NCBI GenBank assembly: GCA_905250075.1
Contig: CAJNOP010000041.1
Span: 124,001-188,000 of the forward strand
Length of the DNA: 64,000 nt
Direction of reading: 5' to 3'
DNA from: Rotaria sp. Silwood1
Taxonomy: Eukaryota > Rotifera > Eurotatoria > Philodinida > Philodinidae
The position numbers were made by a program, and so were the translations under genes. Below the pieces are notes generated by a model, which saw only the letters and a program-made list of their open reading frames with translations, was not told where the DNA came from and ran no database searches. Below are positions 38,810 through 50,064 of this stretch, piece after piece (the stretch's first letter is position 1; every line of letters begins with the position of its first letter).

Positions 38810-40536
38810 TTTTCTTTTTGGTTGTTTTTAATATAGCAATAAATTGAAAATTTGTAATTTAATAACAAAAAAAAATTATCTTTTCGTCTATATTAATCAC
38901 AGATCATTGTACGAACTGTGTCTGTGTGTGAATATATGTGCAGTAAACCGTTGCAACAATAAAATATATAATTTAATTGATAATTACTGTAGTCTATGGA
39001 TCAGATATGATATTATAGTGACATATTTATTTTATTTTAATAGATCAATTGAAAATATTTGCACATTGTACGCATAACGAAAGGCGATGATGTCATAATC
39101 AATTGAAGACAAACGAGTGTTGTTATTAGTTTTTGTTGTTGTTCAATTTTTCACTTAGAGGACTATTTGAATGTAAACCGCAGCTCGTTCGTATTATTTG
39201 TTGTCGGAGGAGAAGCAATAGATGGAGGGTGATGTTCTTTGTGCACACGTCGGTCGATGTCTCTCTCGTTCTACTTCTCTTCTTTCCTCTAACCACAACC
39301 ATCCAACTTTTTTTCTTCTCTTTTAGTATATACTCTCGTTCATCTAGCACATAGACACACACATATTTCGTCGACAACGACGGTCGACGGCGAGATTTCC
39401 CTCTCTTATTCCCTTCATATGTCAAGAGAAAAACGAAGGAGGAGAAGAAAGAAAAAAGACGAGAAGAAGAACGTTGATGAACAACCTTCTTCTCTTTCTC
39501 GATTGGTCAAATGCAGCATTAACTCTTTCTCCTGACCGACACTCAACGTCCGATAAAGTTCCACTAGTGCTAAGCATAAGCAAACATCAGTAAACATCGT
39601 ATACGAAAGGATGTTCTTCTATATTTTCTTTGCTGCTGATGGGTACAAATCTATTAACGATGAGAACAAAAAACAAACGTTGACAACAAAAGAAATGATC
39701 TTCAAGAATAATTATTTCATAGACACTAAGTTCATTAGACATGCAACGTTTTGTTTTCTTTGTTTTTTTGATGTATTCTTCATTCAACAGTAAACGTGAC
39801 TTTTTAGTATTTTTTTCAAAATTCAATATTTAAAAGTGAATGAGTTGTTTTCTTTAAGAAAATAATTTAATGCAATTTGTCTTAGTTTTTTTAGAGATTC
39901 ATTCACAGATCTCTAATTGATTGAAAAACTACATGTCCATATGTGCTTCAATGAGCAATTGTTGTTTGCTACAATGACATTATTAGCCTTTAGGGGAACG
40001 TATGATGCTTATATACGCTCACACGTCGCTCATAAAGTCTTTATAATACAATGAAAGAAAATGGATCTATTATGCAACAATCATGCAATATACATTGACC
40101 ATAAGATGGGCAATATCTATGTAACAGACACAATGAGAAGAATATTTGATGTGTCTCTGTTGTCTATTCAGAAAGAAAGAACAAAGAAAGAAAGCAAGAA
40201 TCTGTTCTATTATCAATATAGAATTTCTATTTCTTAATGAACAATGTAATAACTAAGGAGTTAATTGCAATAGATGTATTCATATTATTTTATCAAAAAA
40301 CACAAAGAAAAAAGAAAATTTATTATTCTATTGAAAATATGGTAGAGAGAGATCAAACTGTAGAAATACGACATCTGTATAATTATAATGATTCGTCTAT
40401 TGTTATCAATCAATAAAAGTGTAGTTCAAATTCCAATAGCATAGTTATTTTTTAACCACACCCATAAAATAGATAAAAATTCAGTTAATATAATTCTTAT
40501 TATGTATTTTCTTGTTTAGATAAAAAAAACATTCTA
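38810..40536. other. Divergent promoter region, MTSS1 / HADHB
   Basis: Between two opposite start codons. The part near 39150-39600 is less AT-rich and pyrimidine-biased, with many meaningless open frames on both strands. TTTTCTTGTTTAG ending at 40519 is an acceptor-like site 17 nt before the HADHB ATG. No gene is supported. Confidence 0.45.
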
Positions 40537-43500
40537 ATGGCTTTTCGCTGTTCGTTTCAACAAGGTAGATTCAGTTTTGTTTATTTTTTTTTAATAAATC
40601 AAATACTAAGAATGAATTCTAACACTATAGGATTAATTCATTTGCGTCATAATAACGCACATTTTCTTCGTTCATTGGCAACGAATACGACAAAACCGTC
40701 TACAACACAAAATCAAGGACAAACAGGTGCTCAACATGTCAGTGGTGCAAGTTCATCGAACAAAACAAGTAAATTGTTGAGAAACTTAAATTAATTAATA
40801 AAAATGTTTTTTTTTTCCGTTGTTTAAGAATCTATTAAAGGCATTGGTCGTGATGTTGTCTTTATTGATGGTGTTCGAACACCATTTTTACAAAGTTTTA
40901 CATCTTATAAAGATTTAATGGGTTATCATTTAGCACGACATGCTCTCCTGTAAGTTTATTTCTTCTTATCAAAAACTAAAGAATTCGTGAAGACTAATTT
41001 TGTTGATTTAGTGGTCTTGTTAAACGAACAAATATTGATAAATCATTGCCAGAATATTGTGTTATGGGCACAGTTATTCAAGAAGTTAAAACATCAAATA
41101 TTGCACGAGAAGTATTGAAATTTATTTCAAGAATTCTTAGTTGACTTGTTTATTTGTTTTGCACCATATTAGGCTTTACTTAGTGCTGGGTTTTCGAATA
41201 AAATTCCTGCACATACAGTTACAATGGCTTGTATATCATCAAATGTTGCTATTACTTCAGGTATTTACTAAAATATGATGAATTTAACAAGATATCTCTT
41301 GTAATAAAAATTTATATATTTGAAAAAGTTTTTTTTTTTTACCACAAACTAACACAAGAAAATTCTCGAAGTAACCTTAAGACAACCTCTTTATAATGAA
41401 AGTAGTATTCTTTAATGCAAGTTTGAGCAAAACAAACAAACGTCTTACTCATATTAAAATCAGTGCTTAAAGAAAATTCATGGATATTGATATTTCAGAT
41501 GAAGCGACTATTTTATAACTACTGGTGATGAAAATAATAGAGATTAAATCTACTAAACCCCTTCAGAATAAAAGGCTATTCTATATTAGCAGGCTACGCT
41601 CATTAGAAGGTCATGCGTTTTCTAAAAGTCATTGTCACCATGGCTGAGTGGCTGCTTTATTTAACATGTGTTCACAAGATACTGTGATCGAGCCTCAGTA
41701 TCACTAGCCATGAAATGGCTCTGAACAAGTTACTAGAGACTATTTGTCCCGAATTACACGTCTGATAGTATGCTGACAATGCTGTGACATATGTCTGTAC
41801 TTGTGGCTAACATGTAGGTGTGGGTGTGTGTAGAGCTGGAGCAATTGAGTAATTACAAGAACTGTTAGCTTGATTTTGTGTCCAGAGCTACAGATAGTAT
41901 TAGTTGTATGGAAAAGATTGGACTATTGAATCTGTCCCTAGGCAGCATCCAATACCACAAAATAGCCGAAAGACAGGAGTGTTCCATCATCTTTTGCCAA
42001 AAGCTAAATACTATTTTTTGTTAAGTCAAAATTCCAATTTTTTCTAGTAAATTTTTCGGTGCTTATTTGATAAAAACACGTATCACTGTGTAATACATTC
42101 AAAGACGAGGTATTAAAACCAAATTTTTGCTACAGTTTTGTTCGATGCATAAGGGTTTTCTTGTATCAGGTTTAGTAGAAGAGTCAGTGAAATAAGATTT
42201 GCATTTATAAATTTGAATACTGTATGAGACGTATTTTTTTTTATGATTTAGGGGCAAATAATATAGCTACTGGTCAAAATGATATTATAATTGCGGGTGG
42301 TGTTGATTTTATGTCTGATGTTCCTATACGTTATCCACGCTCAATGAGAAAATTATTATTAAGTTTAAATCGAGCTAAATCAACGACACAACGTTTAGGA
42401 TTAGCTACAAAAATGTTATCAGTAAAAAATTTCGTACCTGAAGTAAACAAATTATTTCTCTCTACTTAAATTAGTAAACACCAATAAAAAATAAGAACTA
42501 TTCTTTATATAGGCTCCAGCTATTGCTGAATTTTCTACTGGTGAAATTATGGGTCAATCAGCTGATCGTTTAGCTGCTGCGTTTAATGTATCACGTCAAG
42601 AACAAGATGAATATGCTCAACGTTCACATCAACTTGCACATGAAGCAACAGAAAAAGGATATCTTGAAGATGTTATACCAATGCATATTCCAGGTAAAAT
42701 ATTTAAAAAAAATCAATTAATTGAAATAAGTTTCTTTTTCAGGCGCAGCAGATGTTGTTAGCCGTGATAATGGTATTCGTGTATCAACTTTAGAACAAAT
42801 GAGTAAATTAAAACCAGCTTTTATTAAACCGTACGGAACAATAACAGCAGCTAGTTCATCATTTATTACTGATGGTGCATCAGCATCATTAATTACATCT
42901 GTTGATAAAGCTAAAGAACTTGGATTAAAACCAAAAGCTTATCTTCGGTAAATGAAAAAAAAAATGATATTTTCGTATTATTTATTTATTTTTCTCTTTA
43001 GACGTTATGTATTTACATCACAAGATCCCAAAGATCAACTTTTACTTGGGTAAGATTAAAAGTATTTGAAATAGAAAAATATCTTCTATTTATTTATTTC
43101 AAGACCTACATATGCAACTGCTAAATTACTTGATCAATGTGGTTTAACATTAAATGATATTGATGTATTTGAGTTTCATGAAGCTTTTGCAGTAAAAGAA
43201 AAATGAAAAAGAAGAAATGTTTTATATTTTGTTATGTACATTTAATTTTAGGGTCAAATTTTAGCAAATTTAAAAGCACTTAATTCGGATTATTTTGCTA
43301 AAACTTATCTTAACCGTTCATCAAAGGTAAGTACTTCTTCATAATTCGTTTAGGTGATGTTTATTTTTATTAATTGATTCTAAGGTCGGTGAAATTCCTC
43401 TCGATAAATTCAATAAATGGGGAGGTGCGTTTCATTCAATTATTTGTATAAAAGTGAAAAATTTTATTCATTTTAGGATCATTAAGTATTGGCCATCCAT

Positions 43501-43690
43501 TTGGTGCAACCGGTGTTCGACTGGTAGCTACAGCTGCTAATCGATTGATTCGAGAAAATAAACGTTTAGCTTTATTAGCTGCTTGTGCTGCTGGTGGACA
43601 AGTGAGTATAAAATTGAAGAGAATTATCTTTCAATTACGACTTTTTTTGCTTCCTAGGGTCATGCAATGTTAATCGAACGTTATCAATAA
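40537..43690 (+). CDS. HADHB: Mitochondrial trifunctional enzyme beta subunit (3-ketoacyl-CoA thiolase)
   Basis: Fourteen exons join in frame: 40537-40564, 40631-40768, 40829-40949, 41012-41111, 41173-41260, 42252-42442, 42513-42693, 42743-42947, 43002-43049, 43104-43191, 43252-43326, 43385-43424, 43477-43601 and 43658-43690, giving about 486 residues (vertebrate HADHB about 475). The enzyme cleaves long-chain 3-ketoacyl-CoA in the last step of mitochondrial beta-oxidation, in complex with HADHA. Catalytic residues are visible: nucleophile C149 in [13 protein letters not shown] (391-395), H441 in GHPFGATG and C471 in [17 protein letters not shown]-specific stretches include [28 protein letters not shown] and [18 protein letters not shown]. 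The N-terminus ([18 protein letters not shown]) is basic and lacks acids, as expected of a mitochondrial presequence. Intron 1 (66 bp) is in frame and stop-free, so reading through is possible but would spoil the presequence. Intron 5 (991 bp) carries a tRNA-like remnant and a G-rich block. Confidence 0.95.
41633..41720 (+). repeat. tRNA-like Pol III promoter remnant in HADHB intron 5
   Basis: TGGCTGAGTGG (41641-41651) is a perfect A-box of the tRNA-Ser/Leu type, and GATCGAGCC (41686-41694) fits the B-box consensus GWTCRANNC, 34 bp later. The T-arm has a stem TACTG/CAGTA but an 11-nt loop, and no acceptor stem pairs. So it is not a working tRNA. It is a tRNA pseudogene or the head of a tRNA-derived SINE. 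Confidence 0.55.
41814..41836. repeat. Small telomere-like G-rich block
   Basis: GTAGGTGTGGGTGTGTGTAG in HADHB intron 5, without a visible C-rich partner arm. It looks like a remnant of the G/C palindromic elements. Confidence 0.45.
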
Positions 43691-43836
43691 ACTTTAGTTT
43701 ATATTTTATTTCAATTGAAACATCAAAAAATTAGTTCATAACATTTTTTTTCTAAGTGTAAATTCTTTTTTTTTGCAATCATGAAAGATAAAAAAAGAAA
43801 CGTGAATTCATGCTACAAGTTTGTTTTCGATTAAAA

Positions 43837-43842
43837 AATAAA
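43837..43842 (+). other. Poly(A) signal of HADHB
   Basis: AATAAA about 145 nt after the HADHB stop codon. Confidence 0.45.
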
Positions 43843-44920
43843 ACAAAAATAGTGATGGAATATACGAATAACATAGCATTTTTCATAAGATTCAAAATAA
43901 ATATATCATATTATCTAACATATTAAGTCAACAAAGTGTCATATACTAATCCGTACGATGGATTATTCTATACATAAATTTTTATTATTGATTGTATAAA
44001 TCAAATTGTATCAATTATTTTTCAAGTAGGCATTAAGTTGTTGGATAATGTTAATGATACCTCTGATGTACATGACGGATGGTGTATAAGAAATGGTTTA
44101 AAGATTTGAATCTTTTTTTGAACGCTTTCTAATATGTTAAACACTTGGTTTTGACTTGTTTTCACAGAGAATGTTTTGCATCGCAAAATTATTGACTTTG
44201 TTTTTGCAATATTGTTCTTTTTTAGCATAAAATCTAAAAGATGTTACTACCTACTCCATTTTCCAACTGCGACGGTCAAATAAAGAAAAACATAATGCAA
44301 AGTGATGACTTACAGTTTAAATTAAATTTCAAATACATCAGAACGTTTTCCTTAAAATGCTGCATCTTCTAATGTATGTCTTAGAACATTAGGAAATATA
44401 TTTGTTAGAAAAAAAAACGAGGACGTATAAGGATCTGTTTTCTTCTGAGACAAAGTCACAAGACAATGAGTTCACTTGTAATGTGATCAATAGAGTATGA
44501 TTTGAGATACATTAGGTACCAACACTTAAAATAGATGACTTTCGATTAAGCTGAAAATGGACGAGAAAGAACTCTTGAGCAGCGGAAGCCAATGGACGTA
44601 CGGCTATTGGCTGATTTTATCGAAATTTCAGATAGCTTCGTATCTCATTTATGGAGTCGTTTGCGAGTTATCTTTTTTTCCACTTATTATACGTATGCAT
44701 CCAAAGTTATTAGTTCCAGTCGTGGTGATCTCGAAAGGAAACGATAAAAAATAATGTTTCGACCATGATAAAATTTCATGATCGAGTCTATCCTACATAG
44801 TATGAAAGGTAACATTTTTTATCTGACGAAGAATGCAACTGTCTGTCGATCTTCTAGATTAGCCATAATCATTTTTTCTCGCTCTATCCGAAACTGTAGT
44901 CGCAATTCATGAAACATAAA

Positions 44921-44930
44921 NNNNNNNNNN
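44921..44930. other. Assembly gap (10 N)
   Basis: Ten unknown bases; the round number suggests a scaffolding gap of unknown true size, so features across it are unsafe. Confidence 0.95.
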
Positions 44931-45119
44931 GTCAACAGGATCAAATACTCTATCACAATGGATGAATGAAAGGAAGTTAGCTTCTTAAAGTATATTCTCA
45001 TTAATACTTGTCATGACTGTGTCATGGGTAGTTCTTTACGCTTGAAATACTCTTCCTCTTTTTTGGTCTTATCATAGAATATATTTAATATTTTTACAAA
45101 ATTTTTGTCATTTGCATAT

Positions 45120-46330
45120 TCTCCACCAAGCGCACCATATAAACAAAACTCGGCAACACATCGTTATTATCGTTCATACCAAGAACCGAATACGATATTT
45201 AAAATGGGTCAATCCTCTTATAACAAAATTCCTCCGAGACACTTTGTTGGAATGTGATTGAATCCGAATGGAGTGACTTTGGACATTGAGAGCAATGGAG
45301 AAGTTACGTTCGTAAACTCAGTAGGTTGAGAATTTGAATTATATCATATAAGAAATAGAACAAAGATTTTACGTGAATACCTATTTTGATCATATATTGT
45401 TTAGTAAACTATCTAATAGTCGAATATATTTCATTGCTAAACAGTCTGAAAAGGTAAAAAGTCATTGTTTCTTCCACTTCACATAGTTACACATTCGATC
45501 AAAAATTTGTTTGTTTCTTCTATTGTTATTCTTTACTTAGTGTGTTTGGAGAACGAAGTCAATCTGTAAATACTACTGTAGTTAGTTTGAACATAGTGAA
45601 AGTATTCTTAAAGTGAAAAGAGACCAAGGATGACTGAAGTAGCTTTGAATATTTTAGGAACGGGTCTTTAGAAAGGTGATCTGGAAAGTCGCTTCTTGTG
45701 ACAAAACTTGTTTTTGAATATCTAGATTGTATAGAACTAAACGTTAAATTTTATAAAGTAAACAATGAACTTTTCGCGCTATAGCTTTCAAATATTCACA
45801 AACATTTAAGGACAATATAAGGATTCTGTGGCAAACATGTTTTATTATTTTATATATCAAATAGAAGTTTTTTTTTTCAATAATAAAGCGTAAAAAACTA
45901 AATCCTACAAAAGCGGTTTTCGAAATTCAAATTTTCGTTCAAAAATTTAGCAAGGTGTGATATATATGAAAATATGGATCAACACAAAGTGCAACGTTGC
46001 AAATTGTATATTCGTATGTCGATTCACTTCTTGTGAGATTAGATTCATTTTGTGTATGAGTATAAACGTAACAACATCTTGTTGGATGCTGCTTGTTTTC
46101 AGTTGGAGGAATCAAAGATGGAAAGTGCTATGAAATTAACCGAGCCAGTGTAGGTTCATTCGACGATTTTCTCCTTGTGACTAAGTGCTGCGGGTGTGGG
46201 TGTGGACGTGGTGTGAGTGTGGGTGTAGGAGTTGATGTAGTCGAAGTGAATACTCACAACCTATGCGTGAACGATTATGCTTGTGCTTATCACTATTATC
46301 TAGACAGACTGTTACAATCAACGTCAAAAT
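45120..46330 (+). pseudogene. Possible two-exon gene remnant of unknown family
   Basis: A frame from 45120 reads SPPSAPYKQNSATHRYYRSY, then MGQSSYNKIPPRHFVGM, a TGA stop, and in the same frame LNPNGVTLDIESNGEVTFVN. After a possible donor at 45325 (GTTGAG), an acceptor TTTTCAG at 46102 joins in phase to VGGIKDGKCYEINRASVGSF and, beyond a G-rich insert, VNTHNLCVNDYACAYHYYLD before a stop near 46330. The peptide segments look protein-like rather than random, but I recognise no family. The in-frame stop and the telomere-like insert at 46187-46237 indicate that it is broken. The joining of the two parts is inference. Confidence 0.3.
46187..46237. repeat. Telomere-like G-rich block inside an open frame
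   Basis: GCGGGTGTGGGTGTGGACGT followed by GGTGTGAGTGTGGGTGTAGG. There is no C-rich partner. It keeps the surrounding frame open, encoding a Gly/Val/Cys-rich stretch. Confidence 0.55.
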
Positions 46331-47501
46331 AGCACACTTAATAAAGTAGTAAGAGTCGATTGAATAATAATGTTAATTAATACGCATAATTATGCAATTG
46401 ATACAGAAAGGGTATAACCGATATGAACATCAGAACCAGTACAATGGGTTCCGGTCAATGCAAGATGTTAGAAAGGATACAGAGCATATTAAAAAAAACA
46501 GAGTTAAGAAATTGTAGTTGTTATTTTTTCTGTAAAGGTTGCTTTGACGAATATATTCGTCAATAACGGTGAAGGGTTTAAAAAAGAGAATGACTTTCAG
46601 TGATCCATCTACTGCAAGGTAACGATATCAGAATAGAGTTTTATAGCAGCAACTTCAGCTATTCCTGCAATAAATATACCAAATACTTTTTGAACTCCAA
46701 TAAAACTCGAATTTTATCGTATTTATTAATTTCATTAACCTTTAAGTATTTGCTTTTTCAACTATAATAATATTTAAAAGAATCTTAAGTAAATGAGTAA
46801 CGTCTTTGGTGTGTGTCGTGAGTTGTCCCTCACAGTGATTTATCGAGAACAGTCAACTGCTTTCTGAAAAACAGGTTGGTACAAATGACCCATAGGGATC
46901 TTTGTATTTACGCGAATTTTTGAGCCGAATGCAAGCAAGCATATTTGAACTGTGTTGCAAAATACAGGCTTTAATAAAACCATTACGCCTCGCTCCTCTT
47001 TCGCCCTTTACAACTTAAAGGATCAATGATATCACAAAGTATTTTATACCAAATTAATGCTCATTAACAACTGCATTTATAAGTGTAATTAGAACAACTC
47101 TTGCCTATGAAATTATTGAAATGTCTTGAATTATATGCCAATATGCAAGAATACTTTACGGTTTTCATTCTTCATGTACATATTTTCACAAAAAAATAAT
47201 AACAGATTCGTAATCTTCATCGAAAACTGAGTCTATAGATATGCCATTTGTATATTTTTGACGGCAAAAAAATTTTTGGAAAAAGTCCTGGGAAGCACTC
47301 CAAAACAATAAATAGAAAAAGGTTTTCCAAACTGAAATATCTTGATTTATATATCAGCGAACGCAGCTTTTGACAGAGACCGCATATTTGATATTATTTT
47401 GTTGAAAAATGTAATAAAAAACAAAGCAAAAAATTGCAATATATGAGCACGTTGGGGCATAAAAATCCCATCGATTTTATAATATCGGGTCTATAAAAGA
47501 C
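46331..47501. other. Intergenic, nothing recognised
   Basis: AT-rich DNA with no domain-bearing frame and no repeat with defined ends. Confidence 0.4.
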
Positions 47502-47560
47502 GGATGTGGGTATAGGTGATGATTTCGCGTAAATTTACACCTACACTACACACATCACTC
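47502..47560. repeat. Small G-rich/C-rich palindrome
   Basis: GATGTGGGTATAGGTG, a core with TTTCGCGTAAATT, then ACACCTACACTACACACATC. The arms are complementary with mismatches. It lies directly upstream of a TPR fragment, as the block at 2771-2820 lies beside another one. Confidence 0.5.
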
Positions 47561-47571
47561 TCTATTCGAAT

Positions 47572-47818
47572 GTGCTTGTATATCATCGAAAAGCACTGAA
47601 AGTTTGTCAAAAAATTCTTCCTTCAAATCATTATGACATGGCTACTTCTTACAATAACATTGGTTTGATGTATACAAAGATGGGTGACTACTCGAATGTA
47701 CTGTCATGTCACCAAAAGGTACTAGAAATTCGGCAAAAACTTTCCCTTCAAATCATTCTCATTTCACTAGTTCTCACAACAGTATTAGTTGGATGTTTCT
47801 ATCTATAGTTGAATTATT
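47572..47818 (+). pseudogene. Frameshifted kinesin-light-chain-type TPR fragment
   Basis: The open frame contains one clear TPR unit and a half: YHRKALKVCQKILPSNHYDM, ATSYNNIGLMYTKMGDY, then CHQKVLEIRQKL. After about position 47745 the frame loses homology, while the next frame continues with FPSNHSHFTSSHNSISWMF, a recognisable next unit (compare NHYDMATSYNNIGLMY). A small frameshift therefore breaks the array. There is no start or end context of a full gene. TPR arrays of this type are expanded in bdelloids and mediate protein-protein contacts. Confidence 0.75.
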
Positions 47819-48404
47819 GTTACATTTAGAACAGAGAGAATAATTGGACTATACATAAAGAATTCATTCTTTTGATGAAAGAGAAGAACAAGTATTAGAA
47901 TTTGTTTGTTTATTCCAATGTAGACAAATATGCCTACCAATAAATTATGTACCATGGTAAAAAAAGTAAAATGAAATAATTAAGAAATAAAAAAGAAAAA
48001 CGTTACTCCAGTATCGTCATGGACATGAACTATATAATTAAGGAACAAACCATGTGCCCATGATCATTTTAAGTGATTTCAACTTTATCGTTGTTTGTCG
48101 TTAGTTTGCATATCATTTGTTTGAGAAATAAAATAACTTCGAATTCAATAATGGATGTATCAATCAATTCCACAATGCAGTTCGTTGAGAAAAATGCAAA
48201 AGAATAAGTATATTAAGCCGTTTGCTTTTCTTTGATTGATATTTTACAACTTCAAATTTATACGTCGATCTCTTTTTTAGCCTTTGAAATTTCTTTTTAG
48301 AACTGAAGTAAAACATCATGGTTTTCTGTTCCTTATCTTGTGTACTAGCTTCAAAAATGACATTTTATTTCCTATAAGAACTCTAAGGATCTTCATGAAC
48401 AATA
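47819..48404. other. Intergenic
   Basis: AT-rich; no coding or repeat signal seen before the hAT-type element. Confidence 0.4.
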
Positions 48405-48412
48405 CTTCCAAT

Positions 48413-49107
48413 TAGGGAACTGCAAAATCACTTTTTTTAGTCCCGGACCCGGTCCCGGTCAATTTTTTTTCCAGTCCCGGTCGCGGTCCCGGTCTTTGAC
48501 AATGGTTTCATTTCTAAAATCGAGCAACTTTTTTTTACGATCTGCGTACTTTTATGAATACATAAAATTGACATGAATAATTTTGATTCGTTAACAGTAC
48601 GAAAATTCTTTTATATCCAGTGTTAAAGTGAAAGAATTTCACTGAAAGCTCGAATAAATAAAAATAACCATTGAATTTTGTTAAAAATTCTCATATACTT
48701 CGTAGCAGTCATTTACTTATTTCTCTCTTCTTTTATATCTACTGCTCTACCTAATGGATCTATTATTGAATTGATTATTTATACTGAGTAGCCATTACGA
48801 TTGACAAAAAATAAATAAACGGCGATACATATCTATTTACTATTATCTGATAAGACTTCAATAAAGGAATCATCAAAGAATGAACAAATTGAACTTACGC
48901 ATAGTGTTGTGTTGGTTGTTTTATACGTATTCAAAAACCTGTGCAATTGGAAAACTCAGATTCTTGCAAACAGAGTCGTAATCAGTAAAGACTTTTATAG
49001 AAATAGCAAATAAAAATATCTGATTTACAGATCTTAAATCATGTCAAAATAATAAACATGAAAATATATTGCATAAAAACTGACCGGGACCACTTTGCAG
49101 TTCCCTA
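48413..49107. mobile_element. Non-autonomous hAT-type MITE (695 bp)
   Basis: Ends are TAGGGAACTGCAAA and its exact reverse complement TTTGCAGTTCCCTA. An exact 8-bp target duplication, CTTCCAAT, lies on both sides (48405-48412 and 49108-49115), which is diagnostic of hAT transposition. Just inside the ends are subterminal CCCGGTCCCGGTC repeats at the left (48450-48500) and GACCGGGACC at the right. The interior is AT-rich and has no transposase frame, so movement would need an element elsewhere. Confidence 0.92.
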
Positions 49108-49115
49108 CTTCCAAT

Positions 49116-50064
49116 AGATGATCTAAAACAATTAAATAAATGAAACTTGAATAGAAAAGAAAAATAACTTTCAAATATGTTTATGATTATTGGTTCGTAC
49201 GTCATTGATGTGTCCATTACGTCAAACTTTCGAGTGTGTATGCAAATTGACTATGAAATGGAGCGAAAGTTTACGAATATCATATAAATAAAATAACTTG
49301 ATGTAGTTCTAACTTCATGTCTAAAAAAAAACCATGTTTTTCCAAAATATTCTAATTTCTTCTTCAAGTAAATTTTGTTTGAATTCCAATTTGAATAACT
49401 AATAATAGAAACGTCTGAAATATGTCTTTTAAATGTGAACTATAGTTCATACATTTTTTAATTCAAAACAATCTCAAACCTTCTCTTTGTACAAATACGC
49501 AATCACTCGATTTCTCTCAGAACTAAATTTTACATTCGTTGGTATGAAAATAAAGTTCTCATAGAGATAACTTACTTTTTGAAGTGTATCATGTTTCAAA
49601 ATCACCATCCATAGGGCTAGTTTCAAGCTTTTTCTTCAGGACGATTGCACCAGAAATTTATAAAAAGTCGTGACAGCATAGAGTACCGAATTCTCGATAC
49701 TTTGGTGCTAAATACTTGACTTTTAGTATTGGAAATGAGTAGTATATGGTTCCATAAATCGATAGATATTTTATAAAACAAGAGATCACAGTATGACAAA
49801 TGAGTAAGTCCTGATCTTCAGTTCCAAAGAGAAAAAGTTGCAAAAAAAAATTCTTAATCAAATAAACCTAATACCAAATTTTTCATATATATTCAACTAT
49901 TCAAAAAGAAGTTAAATATGTTGACTCGTTTATTATTATGGGCTATCTGTTGGAGGTCGATCTCTTATTTTAATGAATTCATCAAGCAATTATGAAATCT
50001 CTGAATATTGCGCTCATTTTTATTTTATTTGCTTTTTTGCTCATATAAATGAAATCTTTTTATA
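49116..50064. other. Intergenic upstream of the RGS-like gene
   Basis: AT-rich; the minus-strand frame at 49658-49861 has no domain. No promoter motif stands out. Confidence 0.4.

Larger units (their letters stand above)
43691..45116. other. Intergenic with assembly gap
   Basis: HADHB 3' UTR, then AT-rich DNA. The reading frame at 44557-44754 shows no domain. Contains the run of Ns. Confidence 0.4.

Noticed and set aside
41633-41720. Functional tRNA gene
   Set aside because: A- and B-boxes are present but the acceptor and T stems do not fold canonically.
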